Assembly: GCA_004352715.1 (NCBI GenBank)
Contig: SCFE01000076.1
Span: 1,256,210-1,320,209, forward strand
DNA from: Hofstenia miamia
Lineage: Eukaryota > Xenacoelomorpha > Acoela
Length of the DNA: 64,000 nucleotides
Reading direction: 5' to 3'
Positions within the stretch are counted from its first letter, which is position 1. The number at the start of each line of letters is the position of its first letter. This document shows, one piece after another, positions 10,784-22,900 of the stretch. A program made the translations under genes and the position numbers. The notes under the pieces are model-generated. The model was not told where the DNA came from. It worked only from the letters and a program-made list of their open reading frames with translations, and made no database searches.

Positions 10784-11783
10784 NNNNNNNNNNNNNNNNN
10801 NNNNNNNNNNNNNNNNNNNNNNNNNNNNNNNNNNNNNNNNNNNNNNNNNNNNNNNNNNNNNNNNNNNNNNNNNNNNNNNNNNNNNNNNNNNNNNNNNNNN
10901 NNNNNNNNNNNNNNNNNNNNNNNNNNNNNNNNNNNNNNNNNNNNNNNNNNNNNNNNNNNNNNNNNNNNNNNNNNNNNNNNNNNNNNNNNNNNNNNNNNNN
11001 NNNNNNNNNNNNNNNNNNNNNNNNNNNNNNNNNNNNNNNNNNNNNNNNNNNNNNNNNNNNNNNNNNNNNNNNNNNNNNNNNNNNNNNNNNNNNNNNNNNN
11101 NNNNNNNNNNNNNNNNNNNNNNNNNNNNNNNNNNNNNNNNNNNNNNNNNNNNNNNNNNNNNNNNNNNNNNNNNNNNNNNNNNNNNNNNNNNNNNNNNNNN
11201 NNNNNNNNNNNNNNNNNNNNNNNNNNNNNNNNNNNNNNNNNNNNNNNNNNNNNNNNNNNNNNNNNNNNNNNNNNNNNNNNNNNNNNNNNNNNNNNNNNNN
11301 NNNNNNNNNNNNNNNNNNNNNNNNNNNNNNNNNNNNNNNNNNNNNNNNNNNNNNNNNNNNNNNNNNNNNNNNNNNNNNNNNNNNNNNNNNNNNNNNNNNN
11401 NNNNNNNNNNNNNNNNNNNNNNNNNNNNNNNNNNNNNNNNNNNNNNNNNNNNNNNNNNNNNNNNNNNNNNNNNNNNNNNNNNNNNNNNNNNNNNNNNNNN
11501 NNNNNNNNNNNNNNNNNNNNNNNNNNNNNNNNNNNNNNNNNNNNNNNNNNNNNNNNNNNNNNNNNNNNNNNNNNNNNNNNNNNNNNNNNNNNNNNNNNNN
11601 NNNNNNNNNNNNNNNNNNNNNNNNNNNNNNNNNNNNNNNNNNNNNNNNNNNNNNNNNNNNNNNNNNNNNNNNNNNNNNNNNNNNNNNNNNNNNNNNNNNN
11701 NNNNNNNNNNNNNNNNNNNNNNNNNNNNNNNNNNNNNNNNNNNNNNNNNNNNNNNNNNNNNNNNNNNNNNNNNNNNNNNNNNN
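10784..11783. other. assembly gap (1000 N, default size)
   Basis: The exonuclease-like and RT-like open frames on either side join across this gap only because N was translated. They should be read as separate genes. Confidence 0.99.
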
Positions 11784-13127
11784 ATCAGCGACAATGTGTA
11801 GAAAATGCTTCCTGTCGATCGTTTTGAAGGCGTTTCTAAAATCAATCTTAACAAAAATGTGATCGTCAGTTATTTTAGAGCTTTGTTCAAATCGACGAGT
11901 AGCGTGAACTGCGGCTTCGGCCCCACATGGCGTAGCATAACCTAACTGCCTTTGACCATATGAAGTTGTTCTCTTCATTTGGCATGATCTACCCACAACT
12001 TTTCCACACAGCCGCCGAAGAGTCCCGCCAACTGCAATTGGTCTTAACTTGCCATTTTTTTCTGGGGAGCAAACAGGTTTGCACCAAAGAAGATTGGACG
12101 GATGCAATTAGAAATTTTGCCTGCAATTACCAAATTAACGAAATTATATGCATAAATTCCATTGCTCTCCTTACTGAGGTTACGTAGAACCTGTGGGCGA
12201 AGACCATCTGGACCACCAGCAGAACCTGGGTGAAATGAGAATTGCATCTAAAACCTTTTTTGGACTGATAGAAACAGGAGATGAATTCATTGATTGAATA
12301 TTTGGCAACTGACTAGTAGGATAAAGATTCTTAAGTTGTTCAACCACTTCAGGTGTGCTAGTTGCCATACCATAAGTGCTGCTGGACAGACGGATGGCAC
12401 CCTTGACATCAGCATCTTCAACCTTACCCTGTATAATATCTCTGCTATCACGTTTAGACGACCTTAGAAGAATGATGAAAATCGTGGGAATCAAATTCAG
12501 AAACTACTTTCATACTATAATTGCTAATGAGCTTCTTAATGGAAGATGCAAGTTGTGGAAGCTTCTTCGAATTCTATCTTGCTTTTAAGCAGAAAGTTGG
12601 AATGCAAAGCAAAAGCGCCCAATTGTCTAAATTTTCAGGATCGTCAATGACTTTATTCAGGCAACGGATATATAGTTGAGAAAGTTGAAAACTGCTCCTT
12701 TAGGTACACGCTTGAGAATCGACCTTCTGCTACGAAAAATCCGATTCAATAAATCAATGGTGGAATTGCTCTCTGATAAAGAAGATTTAGTACAAGATTC
12801 CGTTATTAAAATAGAATCATCAAGGGAAGTCGTGAGATTGGAAATTGACAACTGATTCATCTGTTGAGTGAGACTCGTTGTTGCAATATTTTTCGTTGAA
12901 CAATCACAAGATGGACAGATAAATCCTAATTTCCAATCTGCAGAGGAACGAAGACCAGAACAGCCAACATGAATATAATTACAAAATGCATACCGAACGC
13001 CTTTTCCCCTGAGAGAGCGGTGACATTGGCTGCAATTTGAATTTTTCTCAACTGACATAAAACTTTGTTCTTTATATGATTTTATATTTTTAGATGTAAA
13101 ATTATTCAACCATTTAAGATTTCCCAC
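11784..13127 (-). pseudogene. reverse transcriptase with N-terminal PHD-like zinc finger, frame-broken
   Basis: On the minus strand from 13127, a Cys/His cluster (CSQCH ... CNYIHVGCSG ... CPSCDC) forms a PHD/RING-like finger at residues 33-75. A Ser-rich linker follows, then in other frames an LSSSTYG segment, SAGGPDGLRPQVL (palm entry), LRPIAVGGTLRRL (RT motif) and FVKIDFRNAFKTIDR, which carries the first catalytic Asp. The YxDD box would be in the gap. The pattern fits a non-LTR-type RT family, but I cannot assign the clade. At least three frame changes or stops make it a pseudogene. Confidence 0.65.
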
Positions 13128-13379
13128 ATTAGTGGTTAAGTCAAGTCAATTATGGAATATAAAAAAATTGGCTGACCTTCTGGATCACCTTGCTGCACAC
13201 CAGTTATTGAATCCAAAATAAGACAGTCAAAATATAAATTTGTGTACTTGCCATATGCAGAAACGGTGTAATTAGACATTAGAAATTATCTTTATTTCAG
13301 AATGAAACACATCAAACTGACTAAATTTACAAACTATCATAAAATTCACTTCACATCAGAGTTATCTGCGGCATTTCAC

Positions 13380-13720
13380 GGACGTGATAGCTCTGGTGTG
13401 GTCTTCTTTTCGTGTCGGTGTTTTTGGCAAGGAAGTTTATCAGCGACAATGTTTAGAAAATTCTGTCAGTCGATCGTGTTGAGGGCGTTTTTAAAATCAA
13501 TCTTAACAAAAATGAGATCATCAGATATTTTGGAGCTTTGTATATAGCGACGAGTAGTGTGCACCGCAGCTTCGGCACTCCATGGCGTAGCATAACCTAA
13601 CTTTTCCCCTGAGAGAGCGGTGACATTGGCTGCAATTTGAATTCTTCTCTACTGACATAAAACTTTGTTCTTTATATGATTTTATATTCTTAGATGTTAT
13701 GAAAATTTATTCTACCATTT
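13380..13720 (-). pseudogene. second, internally deleted copy of the same RT gene
   Basis: 13434-13600 repeats 11784-11945 (the FRNAFKTIDR region). At 13600 the sequence jumps directly to the part equivalent to 13005-13110 (the zinc-finger coding region). About 1.06 kb of the middle is missing, with a 2-nt CT shared at the break. The segment 13380-13433 probably shows sequence that is lost in the gap for the first copy. Confidence 0.65.
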
Positions 13721-16559
13721 AAGATTTACTCAAGTAGACAAATTCTAATGATTAATATCTGCAATGATAATTTATTTCGTTTTTCGGGCGTCTATACATT
13801 ACATGCAAAGGGTTACATTTCGTTTTTTCAAATGTGCTGCTATTTCATTGTAAAAATTGCATGCAATTAATGTGTTTTTCACTAATATCCAATATACAAA
13901 ACGGAAAAATATTCACCATACTTAAACATTACAGTCATATGCAATATTGAATTACATCATAAAGGCAATTGCGTCTTTCGCTTTTTCAAATACATTGGTA
14001 TTTTTCATAGTAAAAAATTCCACATGTTTCTAAGGATTAATATCTGCAATTGTTGCAATTAATTCATTTTCGTCAATGTTTCCTACCCATAAAAATATTC
14101 ACGCATTTAATTAATTTCTATTATGATATTAGTTTTGCACAATGGTCTTTTCTCTGCATTTATTTTTGGTTTATACGGATTTTCGGGGTTTGTACACATT
14201 TTCTGACTGTTATATTTTTTTTTGACTTTCCACTTTTTTCAGTTTATTTGGTTTATGTCTCTTGCTCACAGTCTTGTTGATATCTTTTCCATTGTATTGT
14301 GTAGTTTCCATAGAAATGAGGAGGCATTTTTCCAAACAATTCACTGTTATTCTAGTTGATGTATTGCTACAAACTCGATTGCTCTTTGCGGGATATGATT
14401 TTCAATCATTAAATTAGTCAACTGCATGTTGAAATCGCCTTTTAAACATACAAATGCTTGTAAATAGTGTTATTATTCACGTGCAAAAAATATAGGCGCA
14501 TGGTATTGGATCACCAAGAATTTTGAGAAAAATTCGAAATTATAATTTATAGGTGAAAAACAACGCCTATAAAATAACTTAACTGTGGTATAAATTCTGC
14601 TATGACTTGAAAAATTTAATACATATTCAGTTAATATCATCCTAGTGGTACAACAAAGCGAAAATCAATTTATTGTTTCAATAAACTACTAGTTAAAAAA
14701 TAGGAAATTTAAAATGCATATGATTAAACAAAAATATTCAACATAGCAAAAATCATTATGCAAAATTTAGTTTGAAACAGTAATTTGAAAACTCGATTAA
14801 GCGTGAAATATTATAATATAGATGGGTTATGAAAACAAAAGTAACACCATACCTTGTTATTCACATGTAGATGCATTTGAAACCAAAAACATTGCATTCA
14901 ATCTTTGAGTTTTTGAGATTGCTTTCTTAATCTACAAATGCTTGTAGTCTATTATTCACATGTAAAAATATAGGTGCATGGTATTTTAAAGATAGATTGC
15001 TAAGAATTTAAAGAAAATGGCAAACTAATATTTTGTAATCATAGGAGCACTACAGTATCAGCCATATGCCAAGTGTTAGGTCGAATATTGCTAAAGAAAA
15101 TACAAATTTTAATATGCGCTTGATTAAAATACAAAAGTTAGAAACCAGAAATATTAAAAACACCTAAAATAGTGCAAACAATGAAATCAAAAACATATAA
15201 TTTTGGGGATCAATGGCGTACTAATGTTTCTATGTGCAGACATATTTTGAGATTTATACCAAAGCCCCAGCTTTACATGAATTATGAGAGTGAAATTAAT
15301 GCAAAATATCGGCTCGCCAGGGCTAACAATTCAGCTAAGATATTTCCACCATCACTTCATTTAGATTGTTTGCTATGACTCCATGATAATATATGAATTT
15401 GCCAATTGAAATTAATATTAATTGGCTTAGACAAGTACTATTCAATGCCATGTTACTCAAGATAGCAAAAATCAGAAAATTGCTTAAAAATACTTCAATC
15501 ATTGATTGAAATAGGAAACATAATAACTGTTCAAGGAATAAATTCACAACAGCACTGCCATGCAAAATTTTAAGTGTGGAGCAAAAACATAAATTTAAAT
15601 GCATATTTGTTAAAATTCCACAATAAATGTACCTGTATAACAAAAAACCATGAAATCAAACATCCATTTTGTAGCTGAGTGTAAAACATAGTTAGATTTA
15701 CCCTTGTCAACCAGAATAATCATGAATTTTACATATACTTTAAAGTAATATGAAAGAAATAGGTTTTCTAATACAAAGAATCATCAACCATAATAAAACA
15801 ATTATAGCCAAAATGTAACAATTTTCACTAGATATGATTCATTAAATAGAACAAAGAACTTTAAAAATACAATATTATATCATTATTTATTTGCTGAATA
15901 TTTTTTTCCAAAATTTTTTTCTTGTTTTTACCAAATTCTTTGCTCCATTTTCTTTTTTTGAGCTGCGTTGTTTAGTGATTTATAATCTCCATGGAAACTA
16001 GAACATGGCATTTTTGGTCAAAATAAATTTGCATAGAATTTGCTTAATGTAGTAAGAGTTCATTTGATATGATATTTTAGAAAGAATTAAACAAATTTCT
16101 TAATTTCTTTTGTTTTTATTGCATTGATATAAGAATGATCAGATAAGTCCTCTTTGTTTTACTATCATTTTGTTCAAATTTATACACTTAATATTCATGT
16201 AGAGTTCATTTTTTTGCAACAATTGGTTGTGATGATATTTTTTAAATATATAATTCCATGCATAAATTTTTGTACTGTGAACTTTCCTTTTTTTGCAATC
16301 AATGGCTAAAATCATAACAGGTCTTTGTTGTGTTAGCAAATTTATAGCATGTTACTGGTTATAACAATCAGATGTACATCTGCATTTCATTGTAATTATT
16401 AAATGTGTATCTCTTTACATAATGATTTGCATATATCCTATCTAGCATTGAATTTCATTTACCTATTCAAGGCTTTATGTGTTTAATAATAGCATATATT
16501 TTGTTTTCATGATGAATGACAAATTATCAACACAATAGAAAGCCCTGTTATGTGTTATA
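13721..16559. other. AT-rich non-coding stretch
   Basis: No gene is recognised and the short frames are not convincing. A degenerate direct repeat is visible at 14457-14530 and 14940-15015 (ttattcac-rich, about 485 bp apart). Confidence 0.5.
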
Positions 16560-16806
16560 AAGTGCTGAAGTCTCTAACATACATTAGCATTAATTGAAAA
16601 CATAATTGGCTTTTGATTCTCACTCTTCTACATGGATGCAGTGTTATTATAGACACTATCAAATGTCATAACATATATGGGTTAAAGATGTTGTACCCTC
16701 TAAGAGACATTAGCATTAATTGAAAGCATAAATGATTTTCGATTCCCACTCTTCCACACAGAGAAGGTCCAAATGTTATAACAAATGTGGCTTAAAGGCA
16801 TTGAAG
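16560..16806. repeat. degenerate ~124-bp tandem repeat interrupted by the Polinton
   Basis: The core attagcattaattgaaa recurs at 16583 and 16707 with matching downstream text (gattctcactcttc / gattcccactcttc). A third unit begins near 16790 and is cut at 16807 by the element's target site. Confidence 0.55.
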
Positions 16807-16812
16807 TATAGC

Positions 16813-17472
16813 AGTAGTAAGATAAAGGCAGGGGAGAACACGCAAAAACGCCTCTGATTGGTCGAGAGCTTATGACGTCACATGTCACATGACCTTTAGT
16901 GAATATTGGAGACTTGTTTAAGTGCTGACTCACCTACTTGTTTTGACAGCTTGCAAAGTGCTTTTTGACAGGTTAGGGTAAAACGTTAATGCATATTTGA
17001 CACTTATTGCTAATTGGTTTTTAAAATGGGTTTGCTTACAAATGATTCATATTATGGTCAATTTAGTTTACATACATTTTTGGTTTTATATGACTAATTT
17101 CATCCATGTTAATATACATGTTACAATTGTTTGCATGCATTACATTTTTGTTAATATACCTCATTGTTGTTTTCTCCATGATTTCTAATGATTACACACA
17201 TACAATGTTTACAATGTAATTTGCAAACTTTCAAAAAACCGCATTTTGCTTTTGTCAAAATTCCTTAACACACTACATTTTTGCTGATTAAATTTTCCAT
17301 GATTTCTAATGATTACACACATACAATGTTTACAATGTAATTTGAGAACTTTCAAAAAACCACATTTCGTTTTTGTCAATACACTTCACTATCACACACG
17401 CCATTTTTGTTAATCAATTTTACATAACTTCGAAAAGCTTACACATTCAGTGTTTATCCTGTTATTTTGGGA
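16813..17472. repeat. left terminal inverted repeat of the Polinton
   Basis: Inverted match to about 34812-35489. The first ~250 bp are unique sequence with CRE and CCAAT boxes. The inner part is built of ~121-bp subrepeats. Flanked on the left by the TATAGC target copy at 16807-16812. Confidence 0.8.
16857..16880 (-). promoter_or_regulatory. CCAAT box and CRE in the left TIR
   Basis: ATTGG (CCAAT on the minus strand) at 16857-16861 and the palindromic CRE TGACGTCA at 16873-16880. The same pair, with the same spacing, is kept in the other two TIR copies (9535-9557 and 35369-35392), which suggests a conserved promoter or enhancer. A regulatory role is inferred from motif identity only. Confidence 0.45.
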
Positions 17473-17500
17473 ACCTTAAGAAAAACCGCACTTCACTTTT
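17055..17500. repeat. ~121-bp subterminal tandem repeats
   Basis: Units starting ccatgatttctaatg lie at 17176 and 17297. A diverged unit follows at about 17420 and a weaker one precedes. Each holds ttgcaaac/ttgagaac followed by an A-run and then ttttgtcaa. The same units occur inverted in the other TIRs. Confidence 0.6.
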
Positions 17501-17677
17501 TGTCAAAATTCATCATTAACACGCTTATTGTATCACACTTTTTTCCAACCAATAATTATTTTTCATAAGTTCAATGTATTTCCATTGGCTGGTCAATCTA
17601 TATATTCACCTCATTTCATTGGATAAAATCATTATTTTTCTCCTACACAATTTTGTCTCTCACTTTTGGCAATATCT

Positions 17678-18214
17678 ATTGAAACCCTACCATCCAGCTC
17701 ATTGAGCAGTCTATTTGAAGATCTATGCACAACCCCACCACCAACATATGGTTATAACCCACTAACACAGGAGATGATGCCCCCACCACCTGCACCTGTA
17801 AAAGAAAAACGCAAGACTCAACACAAATGAAGACGTCCTATAATCAGTAATAATGCGATTGTCTTCCCCAACATGAGTGAGAATGACCATGTTTTACAAT
17901 GCTTAAACAATGTTAATTCCCAACCACCAACCTGTATTTTTTCAAATGCGAGTCCAGCTAGTGAACTACCAAAAAAACTATAGCTAACAATTGAAGACAT
18001 TGTTCAGCTGAACACAAGATATGGTATTGTGGTAAAGATAAGACTCGACAATGGTTTCCACTACTTCCTTCCCAAGCGGTATGTTAATGCACTGGGTGAG
18101 AATTACAAGACTCTGGTAAATAAAAAACTTTTTCACAGTGATGACATGGAAATCACAAATGGTGGCAATAATGTAAATTGTATTGTATTAGAATTTAGTA
18201 AAATAAAAATATAG
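17678..18214 (+). pseudogene. small Polinton OB-like protein, paralogue 1 (two in-frame stops)
   Basis: One frame runs from at least 17678 to TAG at 18212, broken only by TGA at 17828 and TAG at 17981. The first part is Pro-rich (TTPPPTYGY, MMPPPPAPVKEKRK) and looks disordered. The second part has the family core: LTIEDIVQL, NTRYGIVVKIRLDNG, YFLPKRYVNALG, then a short charged tail. No ATG is in frame near 17678, so a 5' exon may be missing. It lies just inside the left TIR and reads inward. The core is the best-kept part, as expected for a small nucleic-acid binding fold. Function is inferred. Confidence 0.55.
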
Positions 18215-18355
18215 TATTGTTTTGTTCTACATACACAGTTTATAAAAATAATACTAGTAAAAATCATTAATTATTAGATATAGTGGGTTTACAATAAATT
18301 TCTTAAATTTACAATTAGCAAATGATGATAATAAACTACCTTTTGAAGTGTTCAT

Positions 18356-18715
18356 TCAACATACAAATTTAAAATAGTCTTTTATACAATCTATAGAATT
18401 TTCCATGTTCTGCGGGTATCGATATCCATGATCGAGTAAATTTTCCACAGGTTGAGAGATTAACCAACTTAAAAACTCACAGTTCATAGCATCACATGCC
18501 CAAAACACAGTTTCTTTTCTATTGGACAAATTTAGTGAATTGATAAAAGTAATCATTTGTTCATTTGTTAGGTTTCCTTCTGTAAATGCTATATGATGGA
18601 AGTTATGCTGATAGCTTTCTGTATATGTCCTGGTAAACAGTCAAAATTCTCTTTTGATTGACGCACTGTAATAATGTATATTTTGTCATCCACCAAAATT
18701 AATAGCTCTTTAATA
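18356..18715 (-). pseudogene. unrecognised Polinton minus-strand protein, frameshifted
   Basis: The last 80 codons (down to TGA at 18356) form a compact, Trp- and Cys-containing sequence (VFWACDAMNCEFLSWL, LDHGYRYPQNMENSID). An upstream frame (about 18590-18715, starting around KELLILVDDKIYI) joins it after a 1-nt shift near 18590. Codon-like structure without repeats suggests a real gene. I recognise no domain. Confidence 0.4.
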
Positions 18716-19379
18716 TAATAGATGCTATTGTAATCGCTCCCATGAATTTCAAAAAAACATTAGATTTCACACATGATGCCATGACTAACAACCAACTATC
18801 CAAATAGAAAACTATAGAGAGAATGATAAATATTTCTGTAATCAATATAAAACATGGGTAAATTGAATAATCACATATTTTTTGGTAAAGTTTTTGCAAT
18901 TTGAATAAAAACCATACAAGCAAATTCGTTCTACTCATCATTGTCAAAAAATAATAATTTTGATCTCATTTTTTTCAATATTGGCTATATTTTAATCATT
19001 TTTGATAATAATGATAAATAATTTTTAAAAAATTAATTTTTATATTTTCAACTATTATCATGTATTGTTTGTTTGGAAAAATATTTCTCAAACCAGTGTT
19101 TATATTCATGGTAAGCTTCTATTTTTGATTAAGATTGTATTGTTAATAATAAATAATAATTCTATAAATTTATATTTACTCCATTTTTGTTTTTATATTT
19201 TAAGCAAAATGATAAATAATCCAGTTTGTAATAAAGACATTAGATATAGTTGATCTTGTAATCTAATCAAATGGTAAACATGCTTCTTAAATTGAGTTGT
19301 TTTGTTTTACTGGTAAGTACTAATTTTTAACAATTAAAATAAAAATCAATGGCACATATATATTTTATTCTAAATATTT

Positions 19380-19850
19380 TTACACACTAAATCTAAGTAC
19401 AGTTTGCGCATTACCACCTGGATATATTGATGGTTTATCCTTGCCACGTTGAATTTTAAGTCCAATAAACATCTTATATTTTTCTCCTGTAGCTTTCTCT
19501 GCATAATGTTTAGGTAGGAAGAAACAGTTGCTGTTTTCAAGTATAATTTTTACCACAGGGCCATACTTTGTCTGAAGGCTATATGCGTTGTGTATTTTTT
19601 GCCACTTGCCAATTTTTAATTCTCTAACAGAGATATATTTCATGTGACATTCTTCAGAAATTGCATTGAGGCTGTTGACCATCTCTTGTTGAACTACATT
19701 ACACATGGGTTTTACAGAATACACGGTCTTTGGTAATACTGGCTTTAAAACAATTTTTTTGGGTTGCAAGAGTTCCTCTTGTTTGCTCTGCATAACTTTG
19801 ATAGATTTTTGAGCAGGAGATTTGCTAGCAGCTTTTGAAGTCATTACCAA
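19380..19850 (-). CDS. small Polinton OB-like protein, paralogue 2 (156 aa, intact)
   Basis: A complete frame with ATG at 19848-19850. Residues 1-60 are basic and Lys/Gln/Pro-rich (PAQKSIKVMQSKQ, LLQPKKIVLKPVLPK) and resemble a disordered DNA-binding tail. Residues 78-130 hold the core: ISVRELKIGKWQKIHNAYSL, a TKYG turn, VVKIILEN, FFLPKHYAEKATG. The tail ends in a short hydrophobic strand. It faces away from PolB copy B. Of the six family members seen, this is the only one with an unbroken full-length frame, so it is the best reference for the family. I infer a single-strand DNA binding role because protein-primed replication needs such a protein. Confidence 0.6.
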   Translation of the reverse strand: MVMTSKAASKSPAQKSIKVMQSKQEELLQPKKIVLKPVLPKTVYSVKPMCNVVQQEMVNSLNAISEECHMKYISVRELKIGKWQKIHNAYSLQTKYGPVVKIILENSNCFFLPKHYAEKATGEKYKMFIGLKIQRGKDKPSIYPGGNAQTVLRFSV

Positions 19851-19905
19851 ATTTAATATTGAAAAAAGTATTCAAAGCACAAGTTATTTTTTTACAAACT
19901 TTTAG

Positions 19906-22900
19906 CATATAAACCAATCAAAAATAACTGGCAATATCCAGCAAGCATCATCAACTCAAAAAACTGTGATGTCTGAAAATGCTTCAAGCATGTGAGTACA
20001 TAACATAGCATGTTTTTTATTATTTTTGAAAAAATTGTGTTTGCTATCTTTTACATTTTAAAAAAACATGATAGAGTTTTTACAATTTAAATAATCCAAT
20101 ACCCTTGTCAATGTTTTTTTAAATTGAAAACATGGTAAACACGATTATTTGGATGTGATTCACCAGACATTTTTTTTAAAAAAATTAATAAAACGCATAT
20201 CATATATTAATTAGAGGTTTTCTGTTTTTACAAATTTCAAAAAACGAGTTGGTTTTATTTCATCACTGAAAATATTTCTTGTACAAATCTCTACTTATTT
20301 TTTAAAATTTAAACATTACAGCAGTTATTTGTTAAATGCATTCTCTCTATTTAATTTTAAAGAGACATGTTAATATCTAATTTCTCAACATGAGATGTTG
20401 ATGGGAATAATGATTAATGTTAAATGTATTCTCACTATGAAATTGGTTCTTGTTTATTCCAAATTTAATTTGGTTGGAAGGAAATTCTTTCTCACACATT
20501 ATAGATAGTGCATGTCTCCTCATTTGCGATTTATTAAGTTAACATGTTATAAGATTATTCTCTCTCTCTCTCTGTTTTTCTAAAATATTTGCATGCCCAA
20601 TTAATCACTCAGTGTTTCCTCAATACACATTTTAAATGTAATTGGCGTTTTACAGGAAGACAGAGCTACCATTATTGAATGTTTATTTTTTTACATGTGC
20701 ATGTGTTAATATCTATTTACATTACACTGACAATTTTTTATCTAACACCCAGGTTTTTTAGGGTGATTATGAGATGTTATTTATTTAGTTAAACATAATT
20801 TTGTTTAAAAGAGTTTTTTTAAATAATGTATGTGTATTATTTGTTTTATATGTCTATTACTGATTACATGTTTTACATACATTACTATTTCCTCCTATAC
20901 CGTGTTTATGCATATTTTTTCTCTTTCTGGTTTATATATTTTTAAAATTCAAATGCATGTCAAAAAACAAAATTATTTCATCTTTGAAAAACAACTTGTG
21001 TTTATGTTAAAATCTAAATTATTCTATCTGAGTTTTTTTAAATTTTTCCAATTTTCTCTCACACCTTACTAATGTGTGGTCTATTTAGACCAAAGACACC
21101 ATCTCAATATTTCTGCAGTTTGTGTCAATATAATAACCCCTGCCCAAAACAAGTGAGGTCACACCTTTGCATGAGACATAAGCAAACAACAGTTAATTTT
21201 TGTTTGTTTTGCAAGACTTATTTTGGAAGCAAGGCTGAGCTACATAAGCATATTGATAAAAACCATCAAAATGAGATTCTGTTAACTTCAACTTTGAATA
21301 ATAATAGCCATGAATTTACCATACAGAGATCAGAGAATGCATGTCATGGTGCTTTTTCAAATTATATATCCAACCAACTTAATATGATTGATGTTTATGA
21401 GGCGTTCTCAAACCATTACAAGCCAATATGTGAGGTAATTTCAAACGAGGTTTCCATGCATTATTCTGCAAAAATTTATTTAACATGTGAGATTGAGATG
21501 GTGAAACCCATTGAAAATAATGAAGAAAAGTCGGTGGTACTCCATCCAACATCTCATCCTATATCAGTTTTCAGAGCAGGTCTAAGTGAAGCAAATTTCT
21601 ATAACCTAGTTGACCAGATTGCAGGTTATATTAGTATGTACACAACAAGTGGGAGTGGGTTTATTTTAAAAAGAATAAATAGAGTTGGGTGGTATTTAGA
21701 CACGCGAAGTCCAAGTCGTGGAGGATCCTATATTCCACTACCTGATCACCTTAAAAGAAATAAATTCTTGGTAAACCTGAAAACCGGACAATCAAACCTA
21801 TGTTTTGTCTATTCCGTCTTAGCCTGTCCCCACCCAGAAATTAAAAATTGATGTCAGATAACATCCTTGAACAAATTTCTTTCAGAATTGAAATACAAAG
21901 GTTTAACATTTCCATTGTCAATCAATGATGTATGTATTTTTGAAACATGGAGTTTGTTAAATGTTAATGTATACTCTCTAAATGAACAATGTATTGTGCC
22001 AGCATATATGTCTCCATGCCATCATCAGAAGATGGTTAATTTGTTGTTAATAGAAGACAGTGAAAAGAGCCACTACCTCGCTATTACAAATTTGAATGCA
22101 TGTTTCTGGTTTTTTAAATATAGAAGCAATGGATTTTTCTGCCCAAAATGTTTATCTGGGTTTACAAGAAGAGAAAATTTATCAAAACATGAGATTAAGT
22201 GCAATGGAGTATCAGAACCAAACATTACTTTCCTGAACCAAACAGACAAAATTAAATTTAAAGCATATGCAGCACAGAATTACATTCCCATTGTTGGTAC
22301 TCTGGATATTGAGGCAATTTCAAGAAAGGTCCATAGCTTGCAGCTGAATCCATCTACAAGCTATACAATACGAGATGTTGAACAAATTCCATCTGGTGTG
22401 TGTGGCGACGAGTAGTGTGGACAAATTATTAACATGTGAGATATATACTGGTGAACAATGTATGGAACATGGGTGGAATCATTTACGGAAATTGGCCAAA
22501 CAGTCCTATGAGATGAAGCAAAAGCATCGTGAACTAATAATATCAGAGGAGCAGAGGAGAGTTATGTTGTCATCAGCAACAAAATGTATATTTTGTAAAA
22601 ACCCATTTACACATGATGATGTTAAAGTCATTGATCATTGTCATTTTTCTGGAGAAATAAGAGGTGTTGCACACAATAATTGCAATATTTTAAATCAAAG
22701 TCTGCAATTTACACCAGTTTTTATGCATAATGGGAGCAAATACGATATGCATATTTTATTAAAAACTCTACAAATGAAAGATGGGGAGAAAGTATCCTGT
22801 GTCCCATGCACCTCTGAAGTTTTTCTATTGCTAAGTTTGATGGTGCCTGTAGATGGTTATAATGATAAACACGGAAATTACAAGCTGATATATGAGGAGC

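Noticed and set aside
10784-11783. A single 513-aa protein joining RT motifs to exonuclease motifs
   Set aside because: The join is made only of translated N over a default-size gap. The two ends belong to different protein families.
13721-16559. Short frames at 14050, 15335 and 16139
   Set aside because: AT-rich, biased to Phe/Ile/Tyr/Leu, with no motif or homologous partner in the window.
20555-20575. (TC)n tract as a functional polypyrimidine signal
   Set aside because: It is over 500 bp from the acceptor, is not present in the other copies and looks like a simple repeat.
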